A stretch of 64,000 bases of DNA from Micromonospora sp. C31 (GTDB lineage: Bacteria; Actinomycetota; Actinomycetes; Mycobacteriales; Micromonosporaceae): contig NZ_JAGPXN010000023.1 in the NCBI RefSeq assembly GCF_018070575.1, forward strand, positions 27,817 through 91,816, in the 5' to 3' direction. The position numbers and the translations under genes were made by a program. Below are positions 43,401 through 50,841 of the stretch, piece after piece (position 1 is the stretch's first letter; the number at the start of each line of letters is the position of its first letter). Under the pieces are notes generated by a model, which worked only from the letters and a program-made list of their open reading frames with translations, made no database searches and had not been told where the DNA came from.

Positions 43401-43915
43401 TCGACGACGCCGGCGGTCGGGCCGTGCAGCCGACACCACCCGGGACGACAGGTAACGCACCGATGGCAGACACTCCGGCGGCCGGGGGAGCGCCGCGCGA
43501 GAACGGATCGACGGTCAACGGGGGTGCCCGCCCCGGCGTCGCCGACAGCTTCGGTCACCGCCGGCCCTCCCAGCAGCAGACGGCCGGCTGGCAGACCGCG
43601 GCCGACGACGGGTGGCGCGCCGCCTCGGCGGCCACCGAGGTGCCCGTCGCGGCGACCACCACGACGGGGCTGCCCAAGCGCACCCCGATGGCGCAGTTGG
43701 TCCCCGGTGCGGTGGAGAAGCCCACCACCTCGGTGCAGCGGCGTACGCCGGAGGGTGTCCGCGGCCTCCTCTCGGCCTACCATCGGGGCGTGCAGCGGGG
43801 GCGTACGAACCCGTCGGACACGACCAGCCCGGAGGCGACTCCGGGAGGGCAGCAATCCTCGCAGTCTGGCTCAGGCCCGATGGCCGGGAGCGGGCAGAAG
43901 GAGCAAGAACGATGA
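40418..43915 (+). CDS. cvnA: Conservon sensor histidine kinase CvnA with nitrate-sensor-type domain
   Basis: A 1165-residue membrane kinase. TM1 lies at about residues 29-50 and TM2 at 334-357. The extracytoplasmic 280 residues between them resemble the NIT sensing domain. A HAMP-like linker and helical region follow, with the candidate phospho-acceptor His in FQLDHLATRMRR. The ATPase domain (about 545-660) has the N-box ELFDNATAFSPPDS and G1 EDRGIGI. Residues 665 to the end are Pro/Ala/Gly-rich, with PPVS repeats near 805-865 and a final module (SAWF near 960, TTGLPKRTP near 1083, GVQRGR). The GTG at 40418 follows GAGGG. It overlaps cvnB by four bases. Confidence 0.9.
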   Translation: MSKRPKAAGSFLSRLRRPTGRLRDMPIWSKLGLIMIVPTIATVVVGTSGLVDHLDTLNNANRAGDLANLVGYSGDLVDTLQDERTNALRLLGVPRNQDNARYKQAYEQANARVDKAKGPYSQQRAEVEDLPANLDSLLGEIDQTLIDLPGTRSQVFNGKLGLVPAMQAYDGLIDDLISIRDSATQLAGDNELSDQMRAATATARNKEFLSRRRDVVHRAFIQQRLTPNLRNEYIATSTGSSQWLQSFQVVASQSEQEYYAQVVAGPDLREANTYNSWLNGITTADSLTGAPFDADQWDAAMVANAKLIRTVESKIDREVIAGAEDLRSDVQRQVFLETGLLLSMLLLAILFAYLVARSMARSLRDLRQGALSIAQYGLPQAVARLRDPKVTGQLSPVQLANQIAEPLPVRSKDEFGQVTEAFNAVHLEAVRTAAEQAALRASVATMFVNLARRSQILVDRLIGHLDRLERGEEDPDRLAELFQLDHLATRMRRNDENLLVLAGADSTRVQREPAALIDVLRAAQSEVEHYTRIEFGVIDRDIEVAAHAVNDLVHLVAELFDNATAFSPPDSHVMVEARRVGDRASLYVEDRGIGISPDQLHDLNERLATPPQVDVAVSRMMGLVVVARLASRHGVKVELRPGTDRGTVAEVVMPTSVLVPRALSGRPQSSLALPPPGPRSPGPAPAFGAPPALGNGPGNPMPTQRSGESGNQVTLGGRPFDPAPRNGAGAARSVPAWSDLTGASGFDGGEAFQPRTSGAQSVDPLPQRRSENDQDATGQQQAVPRQLPSAPDARPYSVPPVSAPPVPYAGPPVSTPPMPYSAPPVSSPPVSGMPVSASPVSGHPYSGPPVSAAPYSGPPVSAPPTGPLPQRQGPGTPPPPAWPPVAGGDRDTATPPVPERLAAALDMTTELPRVPRSGAPAPAAPAPAPAAPQTRPTMPPAQNRQRYADETMELPIFRELESAWFRTRRPGPEEAAPAAAKTPIDGGETQQFARVDDAGGRAVQPTPPGTTGNAPMADTPAAGGAPRENGSTVNGGARPGVADSFGHRRPSQQQTAGWQTAADDGWRAASAATEVPVAATTTTGLPKRTPMAQLVPGAVEKPTTSVQRRTPEGVRGLLSAYHRGVQRGRTNPSDTTSPEATPGGQQSSQSGSGPMAGSGQKEQER
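42948..43003 (+). repeat. Tandem 30-bp repeat coding PYSGPPVSA units
   Basis: The stretch beginning CCGTACTCCGGTCCGCC at about 42947 recurs 30 bases later, at about 42977, nearly without change, coding PYSGPPVSAA and PYSGPPVSAP. Degenerate PPVS units continue on the left to about 42820. This is a low-complexity, probably disordered linker inside the kinase tail, not a mobile element. Confidence 0.7.
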
Positions 43916-44316
43916 CAACTACGCAGGATCTCGGTTGGCTGCTGGCCAACTTCGCCGACCGGGTGCCCGGTGTCGCGCACGCGGTCGCCGTCTCCGCGGA
44001 CGGACTGCTCCTCGCGTCGTCACGGGACCTCCCGCGTGACCGGGCGGACCAGCTGGCCGCGATCGCGTCCGGCCTGGTCAGTCTGACCCAGGGTGCGGCC
44101 CGCTGCTTCGAGGGAGGCGCGGTGTTGCAGACAGTGGTGGAGATGGACAATGGCTTCCTGTTCCTGATGTCGATCTCGGACGGCTCGTCGTTCGCGGTGC
44201 TCGCCGCCCGCAGCTGTGACGTGGGGCAGGTCGGCTACGAGATGGCCCTGCTGGTCGACCGGGTCGGCGACGCGTTGACCCCGCAGCCACGTGCGGCTGC
44301 GGGCATGCTGGGCTGA
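43912..44316 (+). CDS. cvnB: Roadblock/LC7 domain protein CvnB
   Basis: A 134-residue roadblock/LC7 protein, opening LGWLLANFADRVPGVAHAVAV and containing SADGLLLASSRDLPRDRADQ, the core of the conservon B family. The ATG at 43912 overlaps the kinase stop (ATGA). Family knowledge: roadblock proteins bind small GTPases such as MglA-like enzymes, and CvnB partners CvnD in Streptomyces conservons. Confidence 0.93.
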   Translation: MTTTQDLGWLLANFADRVPGVAHAVAVSADGLLLASSRDLPRDRADQLAAIASGLVSLTQGAARCFEGGAVLQTVVEMDNGFLFLMSISDGSSFAVLAARSCDVGQVGYEMALLVDRVGDALTPQPRAAAGMLG

Positions 44317-44412
44317 CGACCCGTTGACCCGTGAGGTCGGCGGGCCGACGACGACAACGACGACGGGCTCCATCCGGAGCCGGTGCCGGGTGCGAGGGAG
44401 GTGAGCGGCGAC

Positions 44413-44790
44413 ATGGTCGATCGTGACGAACCGACCGGGGCGTTGGTCCGTCCATACGCCGTGACCCGCGGTCGTACCCGCCCCCGCCTCGACATCGCGC
44501 TGGAGGCGCTCGTCGAGACGACGGTGCGCGGTCGCGCCGCTGCCAATGGCAACGGCGGTCAGGGCCGCGAGCACCAGTACATTGCTGCGCTGTGTGACGG
44601 ACGTGTGCAGTCGCTCGCCGAGATCGCGGCGCGGATGCAGCTCCCGCTCGGTGTGGCCCGGGTGCTCATCGCCGACATGGCGACGGACGGCCTGGTCGCG
44701 GTCCACGAGCCGACCATTCTGGAAGACTCGGACGACGCGGTGGGCACTGAACTGCTGGAGAGGGTGCTGAGTGGACTTCGCAGGCTCTGA
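44413..44790 (+). CDS. cvnC: DUF742 protein CvnC
   Basis: A 125-residue DUF742 protein with VRPYAVTRGRTRPR near the N-terminus and the winged-helix-like LAEIAARMQLPLGVARVLIAD followed by DMATDGLVAVHEP. The ATG at 44413 lies 11 bases after GGGAGG (44396-44401); a GTG at 44383 is in frame but poorly placed. It overlaps cvnD by 20 bases. The family is the third element of conservons and has no defined biochemical activity. Confidence 0.92.
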   Translation: MVDRDEPTGALVRPYAVTRGRTRPRLDIALEALVETTVRGRAAANGNGGQGREHQYIAALCDGRVQSLAEIAARMQLPLGVARVLIADMATDGLVAVHEPTILEDSDDAVGTELLERVLSGLRRL

Positions 44791-45385
44791 CATGTCGCAC
44801 CGCCCGCCGACCCCGAGTGGGCGCGTGACGTCGGCGAAGATCGTTATCGCCGGTGGATTCGGCGTCGGCAAGACGACGCTGGTCGGCTCGGTCTCGGAGA
44901 TCACGCCGCTGACGACCGAGGCGATCATGACCTCCGCCGGCGTGGGCGTCGACGACACCCGGCAGGTGCCGGGCAAGACGACGACCACGGTGGCGATGGA
45001 CTTCGGCCGCATCTCGATCGACCGTGACCTGATCCTGTACCTGTTCGGTACGCCGGGTCAGACCCGGTTCTGGTTCATGTGGGACGAGCTGGTCCGGGGT
45101 GCGATCGGCGCGGTCGTGCTGGTGGACACCCGCCGGCTGGCCGACTGCTTCGCGGCGATCGACTTCTTCGAGCACCGGCGGCTGCCGTACCTGGTGGCCA
45201 TCAACTGCTTCGACGGGATGCAGTACCACGACCCGCAGGACGTCCGGGACGCGCTCGCGATCTCCGGTGACGTGCCGGTGGTGGCCTGCGACGCCCGTAA
45301 CCGGGAGTCGACGAAGCACGTGCTGATCTCGCTGGTCGAGTACGTGCTGACCATGCGGCGCTCGCGCGCCGTGGCACCGGCCTGA
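44771..45385 (+). CDS. cvnD: Conservon Ras-like GTPase CvnD
   Basis: A 204-residue small GTPase with P-loop GGFGVGKTTLV near residues 28-38, GTPGQTRFWFMW as switch II, and a G4-like region INCFDGM in place of the NKxD motif, as in other CvnD proteins. The GTG at 44771 lies inside cvnC; an ATG at 44792 is an alternative. With cvnA, B and C it completes the four-gene conservon, which in Streptomyces works as a membrane-associated signalling complex resembling a GPCR/G-protein system. Confidence 0.94.
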   Translation: MDFAGSDMSHRPPTPSGRVTSAKIVIAGGFGVGKTTLVGSVSEITPLTTEAIMTSAGVGVDDTRQVPGKTTTTVAMDFGRISIDRDLILYLFGTPGQTRFWFMWDELVRGAIGAVVLVDTRRLADCFAAIDFFEHRRLPYLVAINCFDGMQYHDPQDVRDALAISGDVPVVACDARNRESTKHVLISLVEYVLTMRRSRAVAPA

Positions 45386-45400
45386 TCGACGCGACGTCGT

Positions 45401-45426
45401 CCGGTGACGGCCTCGGCCGCCACCGG
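45401..45426. terminator. Hairpin closing the conservon operon
   Basis: CCGGTGACGGCC (45401-45412) pairs with GGCCGCCACCGG (45415-45426) with one mismatch, forming a tight hairpin 16 bases after the cvnD stop. The opposite-strand gene ends at 45461, so it can serve both directions. Confidence 0.5.
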
Positions 45427-45460
45427 GCGCACGTCGCTGCCCGGTGACGGCGGCGGGGGG

Positions 45461-46684
45461 TCAGGAAACCCGGGTCCAGGCGCCCGCGCTGACGGTGTAG
45501 ACGCCCAGCGAGCCCTGGTCCATGCCGCCGTGCCGGATGGGGGTGAAGGAGTACATCCCCGCCATTCCCTCGGTGACCTGGTTCTGCAGGAACGCCCGGA
45601 TCCGTCCACGGTCGACGCTGGCCGAGAGCCGGGCCGCGTCGGCGATCAGCTGTACCGCGTCGGACGCGTACGGGGCGAAGCCGCTGAAACCGCCGTGCAG
45701 CTGCACGTAGCGGTAGACGAACTCCTTGCGGTCCAACGCCGACATGGTGGTGTTGGCGAGCATCGCCCCGCCCAGGGAGGTCGGGTGGACGGCGTACGCA
45801 CCCTCCATGAGGGCCGCGTTCCCGCCCTCCAGGGTCTGCTCCGCGACCGCGCCCGCGTCGAGGAACACCGGCCCGTCGTACCCGGCCCCGCGCAACGCCC
45901 CGACGGCGGCGGCCGAGTCGGGGGCGGTCGCCCACACCACCACCCCGTCGGGGCGGGATTTCGTCGCCGCGCGGGCCGCCCGACGGTGATCCTCTCCGGT
46001 GCGGGGTAGCCGGGTGGCGGCGGCCAGCGTCACCCCGGCCGTGCGCAGGGCACCGCGCACCGCCCGTACGCCCGACTCGCCGTGCAGGCCGTCCGCGGCC
46101 AGCAACGCCACCCGGGAGAGCCGCTGCGAGGCGATGAGCCGGGCGAGCCGCTGGGCGATGTCGCCGGCGTCCGGAGTCAGCTTGTAGACGTACGTCCGCT
46201 GTGCCAGTGGCAGCACGATCCCGTCGCCGAAGGCGAGCGAGAGGAACGGCACCCGCTCCTTCTGCGCCACCCCGACCAGGGCCATCGAGGTCTCGGCCAC
46301 GGTCCCGCCGACCAGGGCGTGTACGCCGGTGTCGCGGGCCAGCGCGGTGGCCTGCCGGGCAGCCAGCGCCGGGTCGCCGGCGTTGTCCCGCACCTCCAGC
46401 CGTACGGTCCGGCGGAGGTTGCCGATCGGAACGCCCTTGGCGTTGAGCGATTCGAGGGTGATCGCCAACGCCCGCTGCTGGAGCACGCCGAGCGCGGCGC
46501 CGGGACCGGTCAGCTCAAGGCTGACCCCGATCAGCAGCTCCTGGACGCCCGGCGCGGCCGTCGTGACGGGATCGCCCTCGTCCGCCCCGCCGCGCCCGCA
46601 GGCGCTGAGCAGGAGCGTGCCCGCCGTCGCGGCCAGCAGACCACGGCGGGTGAACGCGGAGGAGCCGGTTGCCGATGTCGCCAT
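45461..46684 (-). CDS. Orphan branched-chain-amino-acid-type substrate-binding lipoprotein
   Basis: A 407-residue lipoprotein. An arginine-rich N-terminus (FTRRGLLAATAG) precedes a hydrophobic stretch and lipobox LLLSACG, so export may be by the Tat route. The mature part is a type 1 periplasmic-binding fold (LIGVSLELTGPGAALGVLQQRA at the start, then DTGVHALVGGTVAETSMA) like LivJ and the ABC sensor proteins. The ATG at 46684 has GGGAAGG upstream. No permease or ATPase gene is near. It sits between the conservon and two accessory genes, so a signal-receptor role is a reasonable guess. Confidence 0.87.
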   Translation of the reverse strand: MATSATGSSAFTRRGLLAATAGTLLLSACGRGGADEGDPVTTAAPGVQELLIGVSLELTGPGAALGVLQQRALAITLESLNAKGVPIGNLRRTVRLEVRDNAGDPALAARQATALARDTGVHALVGGTVAETSMALVGVAQKERVPFLSLAFGDGIVLPLAQRTYVYKLTPDAGDIAQRLARLIASQRLSRVALLAADGLHGESGVRAVRGALRTAGVTLAAATRLPRTGEDHRRAARAATKSRPDGVVVWATAPDSAAAVGALRGAGYDGPVFLDAGAVAEQTLEGGNAALMEGAYAVHPTSLGGAMLANTTMSALDRKEFVYRYVQLHGGFSGFAPYASDAVQLIADAARLSASVDRGRIRAFLQNQVTEGMAGMYSFTPIRHGGMDQGSLGVYTVSAGAWTRVS

Positions 46685-46813
46685 GAGTCGCCTTCCCACC
46701 CGGCGACCCCTGCCGCCGGCTGTTCCGCCGGTATGCTCCCGGCCGGCGCGATGTGGCGTCAAATTATCCGGGTGTGGGCAGGAACACCGAGGTGGGAGGC
46801 GGTTTCCCGGCGG

Positions 46814-49273
46814 TCAGGAGCGGTAGCCGGCGGAGCGGTACTCGTATTCCCGGTCGTCGTCGCGGTCGCCCGTGTCACGGGTGAAGTCCCAGCCGCCGGC
46901 GGCCTCCCGACCGGGCCGGCCGCCCACCGCGAACCCGCCGATCTCCTGCCCGCGACGCCAGCCGCGGAAGTAGCCGGTGGTGTTCTCGGCGAGGCTCGCC
47001 GCGTCACGGACGATTCGCAGGGGACGCTCGTCGCGCAGCGGGGATCCGGGGACGAGGTTGGCCTGGGGGACCCGCTTCGGCAACCCGGCCGTGGTCTCGG
47101 CACCGACCGCCGGGCGGGCGGCCTGCTCGGCGGCCTGCCAGCCGGTGTCCGCGGTGGTCGACCAGTCCAGGTCGGACTCGCCGTCGTCGTCGTGCCCCAC
47201 GAACCAGGCGGACTTGGCCTGGGCGAAGATCAGCAGGTCGCCGTCGCCCTCGTCGGGGACCGGCGGGGGCCGGCGCTCCATCGGGGGCGACGGGCGGTAC
47301 TCGGCCGCCGGCCGCTCCTCACGGGCCGCCGGCCGCTCCTCGCGGGGGGCCGGCCGGCCATTGCGAGCGGCCTCCTCGCGGTCGACCAGGCGCAGCGGGG
47401 GCGTCTCGGGCTGTGCGTCGGCGGCCGGGCCCGTCCCGGCGCGCAGCGCGCGGTCGGCCAGCGGCGGCGGCTCGACCAGCCGCAGCACCGGGGGCTCCTG
47501 GGGCAGGTCGTCGGCCAGCCAGGGCGGGGTGACCCGGCGCTCCGTACCCGGATCGGTCGGGGCGTCGACGCCGCGACCACCGCGGTCTCCGTAGGAGTTC
47601 GCCACCGGGTTCTTGGCGGAACTGTCGGCCGGGCCCTCGGGGTTGTTGACCAGCGGCCAGTTCGCCCGCGAGCCGGGCGGTGCGGACTCCGTGCCGGCCG
47701 CCGGGGAGGTGGTGGTGCCCTGGCCCGGTCGGGGCGTGGGCACGGGAACGCTGAGATCGGTGGCGCTGAAGCCGCCCGTGGGCGGGGCCGGCTCGGAGGT
47801 GGTCTTCGGGCGCGGCGGGATCACGGTGCGCTGGCGCTCGGCGCGGGCGTTCTGGATCGCCGCGGTGGTCAGCGTGGGGCGGAACGGCTCGCCCGCCTCG
47901 GCCGGCGGCACCGTGCCCCGCTGTGCCGGGGCGATGGGGGTGATCCCCGGCGGCGGAGGCGGCGGCGCGGACACCGGGCGGTTGGTCGGGCCGTCGATCC
48001 GGCTCGGCAGCGCTCCGGCCCGCGAGGGGGGCGCGGAGACCGGGGGGCCGGCGACTGCGGCCGGCGTCACCGGCGTCGGCGCGACCGGGGGTGGGGTGAC
48101 GGGGGCCGGGGCGACCGGCGGTGGGCCGAGGGGCCGGGGGGCCGGAGGCGGCGTCGCGCCGGAGACGGGCTCGGGCCGGCTGCGGCGGCCACCGCCCGGG
48201 GCCGGCTCGGGCTCGGCGGGCCGCAGGGAACGCGGGACACCGCCGGTGGGGGCGCGACCGGGCAGGCCACCGCCGGTGGGGCTGAGGCCGGGCAGCGCGC
48301 CGCCGGTGGGGGCGCGACCGGGCAGTTCGCCGAGCGGCTCGCCGTGACGGGTCGCGGCGCGGCGGCCCGGGGCCGGCGTGGCGGGGGCACCCACCCGCTC
48401 GTTGAGCGCGCCGACCAGGGCCTGGCAGCCGGCGTCGCAGGCCCGGACGGAGGCGACGGCCTGCCGCACGGTGTCGGCGACGGCGGTGGTGAGCGCGCGG
48501 TTGACGGTGGCGCGCCGGGGCGTCTCGCTGATGGCCACCCGCAGTGCGGTCACCGCCGAGGTGAGTTCGTCGGCGTCGGCGACCCCGTCGGCGGCGAGTC
48601 GCCTCGCGACCGCCTCGGCGGGCGTCGGGGCGTCGTCACCGCGGCCCACGGTGCCGTTCAGCATGCCGGGCTCGGGCAACGCGTCCAACACGGCCAGCGA
48701 GACCGGTTCGGCCGGGTCCGGGTAGGCGCGCAACGCGGCCGGGTAGAGCTCGCGGAGCACCTCCCGTAGCGCGACGGCGGCGGAGTGCCGCCCGCTGGCC
48801 AGGGCGGCGTGCGCGGCGAGGACCTGCTTGTAGCCGGCGAGGTCCCGGGGGGCCGGGAGGGTGACGGCGGAGAGGGCGCCGGCCTGCAAAGCGCGGGCCA
48901 GGCCGACGGCGCGCCGCTCGGCCGGGGGCGACTGCATCTCCTCCAGGGAATCGTCGTCGGCGAACCGCTCGGCGAAGTCGTCGACGGAGTCGTCGTCGGC
49001 GATCGCCAGTGGACGACCGGCTGCGCTGAGCAGCGAGGTGACCGTGTGGTCGTCGCTGTCGGCGGCGATGGCCGCACCGCTCGGCCCGCCCGACCGCTCC
49101 ACGAGCAGCGCGACCAGCTGGGCGTAGCCAGCGGGGTCGTCGCCGATCTCGCAGACATGCAGCAGACGGCCTGCGTCGTCGACCACAGCGGACGTCAGCG
49201 TCGAACCGGCCGAGACCGGTCGGTCGGCCGGATCCGCCGAGGCCAGACCGCAGTACACGCGCACGAGCGCCAC
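46814..49273 (-). CDS. Large protein: degenerate IS110 transposase-like N-terminus fused to conservon-kinase-type tail
   Basis: An 819-residue protein. Residues 1-200 read like the RNase H-fold front of IS110-family transposases: a strand pair around SAVVDDAGRLLHVCEIGDDP, then YAQLVALLVERSG, LLSAAGRPLAIADDD and a helical segment VLAAHAALASGRHSAAVALR. The acidic DEDD positions do not appear intact, so catalysis is unlikely. About 330 Pro/Gly/Ala-rich residues follow. The C-terminus (AKSAWFVG near 684, TTAGLPKRVPQANLVPG near 725, YFRGWRRGQE) resembles the tail of the CvnA kinase. The GTG at 49273 follows GGGAGGAGG by eight bases. Confidence 0.6.
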   Translation of the reverse strand: MALVRVYCGLASADPADRPVSAGSTLTSAVVDDAGRLLHVCEIGDDPAGYAQLVALLVERSGGPSGAAIAADSDDHTVTSLLSAAGRPLAIADDDSVDDFAERFADDDSLEEMQSPPAERRAVGLARALQAGALSAVTLPAPRDLAGYKQVLAAHAALASGRHSAAVALREVLRELYPAALRAYPDPAEPVSLAVLDALPEPGMLNGTVGRGDDAPTPAEAVARRLAADGVADADELTSAVTALRVAISETPRRATVNRALTTAVADTVRQAVASVRACDAGCQALVGALNERVGAPATPAPGRRAATRHGEPLGELPGRAPTGGALPGLSPTGGGLPGRAPTGGVPRSLRPAEPEPAPGGGRRSRPEPVSGATPPPAPRPLGPPPVAPAPVTPPPVAPTPVTPAAVAGPPVSAPPSRAGALPSRIDGPTNRPVSAPPPPPPGITPIAPAQRGTVPPAEAGEPFRPTLTTAAIQNARAERQRTVIPPRPKTTSEPAPPTGGFSATDLSVPVPTPRPGQGTTTSPAAGTESAPPGSRANWPLVNNPEGPADSSAKNPVANSYGDRGGRGVDAPTDPGTERRVTPPWLADDLPQEPPVLRLVEPPPLADRALRAGTGPAADAQPETPPLRLVDREEAARNGRPAPREERPAAREERPAAEYRPSPPMERRPPPVPDEGDGDLLIFAQAKSAWFVGHDDDGESDLDWSTTADTGWQAAEQAARPAVGAETTAGLPKRVPQANLVPGSPLRDERPLRIVRDAASLAENTTGYFRGWRRGQEIGGFAVGGRPGREAAGGWDFTRDTGDRDDDREYEYRSAGYRS
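48241..48330 (-). repeat. Three 30-bp tandem repeats coding LPGRAPTGG-type units
   Basis: CGCCGGTGGG starts at 48241, 48271 and 48301, each followed by a variant of GGCGCGACCGGGCAG. On the coding strand they give ten-residue units of the type LPGRAPTGGA and LPGLSPTGGG. The 30-bp period equals that of the PPVS repeats in the conservon kinase tail. This is a coding low-complexity repeat. Confidence 0.75.
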
Positions 49274-49337
49274 GGCGTCGTCCTCCTCCCGGGACACAAG
49301 GCTTTCACTGCCGAAGACTGATGCTCCCCGTAAAGGG

Positions 49338-50249
49338 TCAGTCGCGCCAGTCCACGACCGCAGAGATCTTCCCGACAATGGTGCGCCAACCCAGACTTGC
49401 GGTTTGTGCCCCGATTTTCTTCAGTCTGCGCCTGCCGAAGAACCCGCCGACGCCGCCGTCGACGGTGGCGCGCAGCGCCTCGTCCAGGTTGTCGAGGCTG
49501 GAGCCGGCGGAGAGCATGTCCAGCACCGCGGGCAGCCGCAGCGCGTACGCCAGGTCGCGGGCCACCTCGCCGGCCTCGATGAGCAGCGTCGGGTCCCAGC
49601 TGTCGTGCCCGCCGCGGAGGTTCTCCACCACCAGGTCGAGCTCGTAGACGTCCTCGTCGAGCGGCGCGATGTCGGCCGGCTCCACCCGTTCGGACAGTTC
49701 ATTCCAGCTGTCCAGCTGAGACAGGTCGTTGGGCGCCCCGGAACGGACGAAACTGACCAGGGACTCGGGCGTCCTGAAGAGCAGCAGCTTCCCGCGGTGG
49801 CTGAGGAAGACCGGCACCTCCTCGTCGCCAGCCTCGTCCTCGTCCTTGTCGTCGGCGTCCTCGTCGTCGGTCGCGTCGCGGCGGCGGCCCTTGGCCTCCT
49901 CCTCGTCGCTCTCGGCGAACTCCTGGGCGACGTCGTCGTCGAGGATGACGACGGCCTCGTCGTCGTCATCCTCGTCCTCCTGCGTGACCTGGCGGCGGGC
50001 CAGGAACGGGTCGTCCTGGTCGCGCTCGGCGACATCGGTCGGGGTCAGCTCCCGCGCCGGCCGGTAGGCCCGCAGCGTGTAGCCGGTGCCGGCGGGCAAC
50101 GCGATCTCCACCGGGTCGATCCGCAGCTCGTCCCAGAGGGCGCGGGCGGCCTCGGTCGAGACGGATGCGGTGCCGGACTCGGCCGGGGCGTCGGCGTCGT
50201 CGAGCTCGGGCTCGTCGGCGTCGGGCCGTTGGGGCGACTGGCGGGCCAC
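49338..50249 (-). CDS. Conserved actinobacterial protein with acidic middle, unknown function
   Basis: A 303-residue protein. The GTG at 50249 follows GGAGG by five bases and gives MARQSPQRPDADEPELDD. Residues 40-75 include the motif IDPVEIALPAGTGYTLRAYR. Residues 95-150 are dominated by Asp and Glu. The C-terminal half is folded-looking (FLSHRGKLLLFRTPESLVSF near 150-170, ending FFGRRRLKKIGAQTASLGWR). I recall close relatives across actinomycetes, sometimes labelled primosomal or primase-like in automated annotation, but I see no primase motif. It precedes the IS110-like gene by 64 bases on the same strand. Confidence 0.75.
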   Translation of the reverse strand: MARQSPQRPDADEPELDDADAPAESGTASVSTEAARALWDELRIDPVEIALPAGTGYTLRAYRPARELTPTDVAERDQDDPFLARRQVTQEDEDDDDEAVVILDDDVAQEFAESDEEEAKGRRRDATDDEDADDKDEDEAGDEEVPVFLSHRGKLLLFRTPESLVSFVRSGAPNDLSQLDSWNELSERVEPADIAPLDEDVYELDLVVENLRGGHDSWDPTLLIEAGEVARDLAYALRLPAVLDMLSAGSSLDNLDEALRATVDGGVGGFFGRRRLKKIGAQTASLGWRTIVGKISAVVDWRD

Positions 50250-50397
50250 GCTGACCTCCGTGTGCTTCGGGTTGCCCACCCGCCGGCGTCCGCCGCCGAC
50301 GAGTGACTCTGGGCACACACCCTAGTGGGCGTCTCCGGAAGACCGGTGCCCGCACCCCGGTGGCGGAGCGGGCCGCCGACAAGTAGCGTTCCTACGC

Positions 50398-50739
50398 ATG
50401 AAGGCCCAGGCGCTGCACGGACACCTCGACGCGCTGCTGCTCGCGGTGCTCGAGCAGGGTTCGCTGCACGGCTACGCGATCATCGAGGCGCTGCGCAACC
50501 GCAGCGACGGTCAGCTCGACCTGCCGACCGGCACCGTCTACCCGGCGCTGCGCCGGCTGGAGCGCGCCGGCCACGTGGCCAGCACCTGGAGCACCGTCAA
50601 CGGGCGGGAGCGGCGGACGTACCAACTCACCGACGAGGGCCGGCGGGCGCTGGCCGGCGAGCGGTCCGGGTGGCACGAGTTCCGCTCCACCGTCGGCCGC
50701 TTCCTCGACACCGACCCCCCGCCGGCGGTGCCGGCCTGA
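50398..50739 (+). CDS. PadR family transcriptional regulator
   Basis: A 113-residue winged-helix regulator: LHGHLDALLLAVLEQGSLHG, then YAIIEALRNRSDGQLDLPTG, TVYPALRRLERAGHVAS and a wing with GRERRTYQLTDEG. The short C-terminal helix places it in the small PadR-s2 group, whose members often control a nearby membrane protein gene. The convergent permease-prefix gene 102 bases downstream is the usual companion. Confidence 0.92.
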   Translation: MKAQALHGHLDALLLAVLEQGSLHGYAIIEALRNRSDGQLDLPTGTVYPALRRLERAGHVASTWSTVNGRERRTYQLTDEGRRALAGERSGWHEFRSTVGRFLDTDPPPAVPA

Positions 50740-50841
50740 CCGCCGCCGGCCGCGCCCCCGGTCCCGCCGGCCGCGCCAACCGCATCCCGTCGGCCGACGC
50801 GCGCCCGGCCTCGCACGGGGCGGCAGGATCGCGCTCGGGGC

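Noticed and set aside
40268..43855. Long open frame (about 1195 codons) on the minus strand opposite the conservon kinase
   Set aside because: It mirrors the kinase gene, has the His/Gly/Arg-rich composition of antisense GC-rich frames and no family similarity.
46814..49273. Active IS110 insertion sequence
   Set aside because: No second transposase domain with the serine motif, no intact acidic residues, and the gene has a long disordered tail shared with a kinase; it is not a mobile element.
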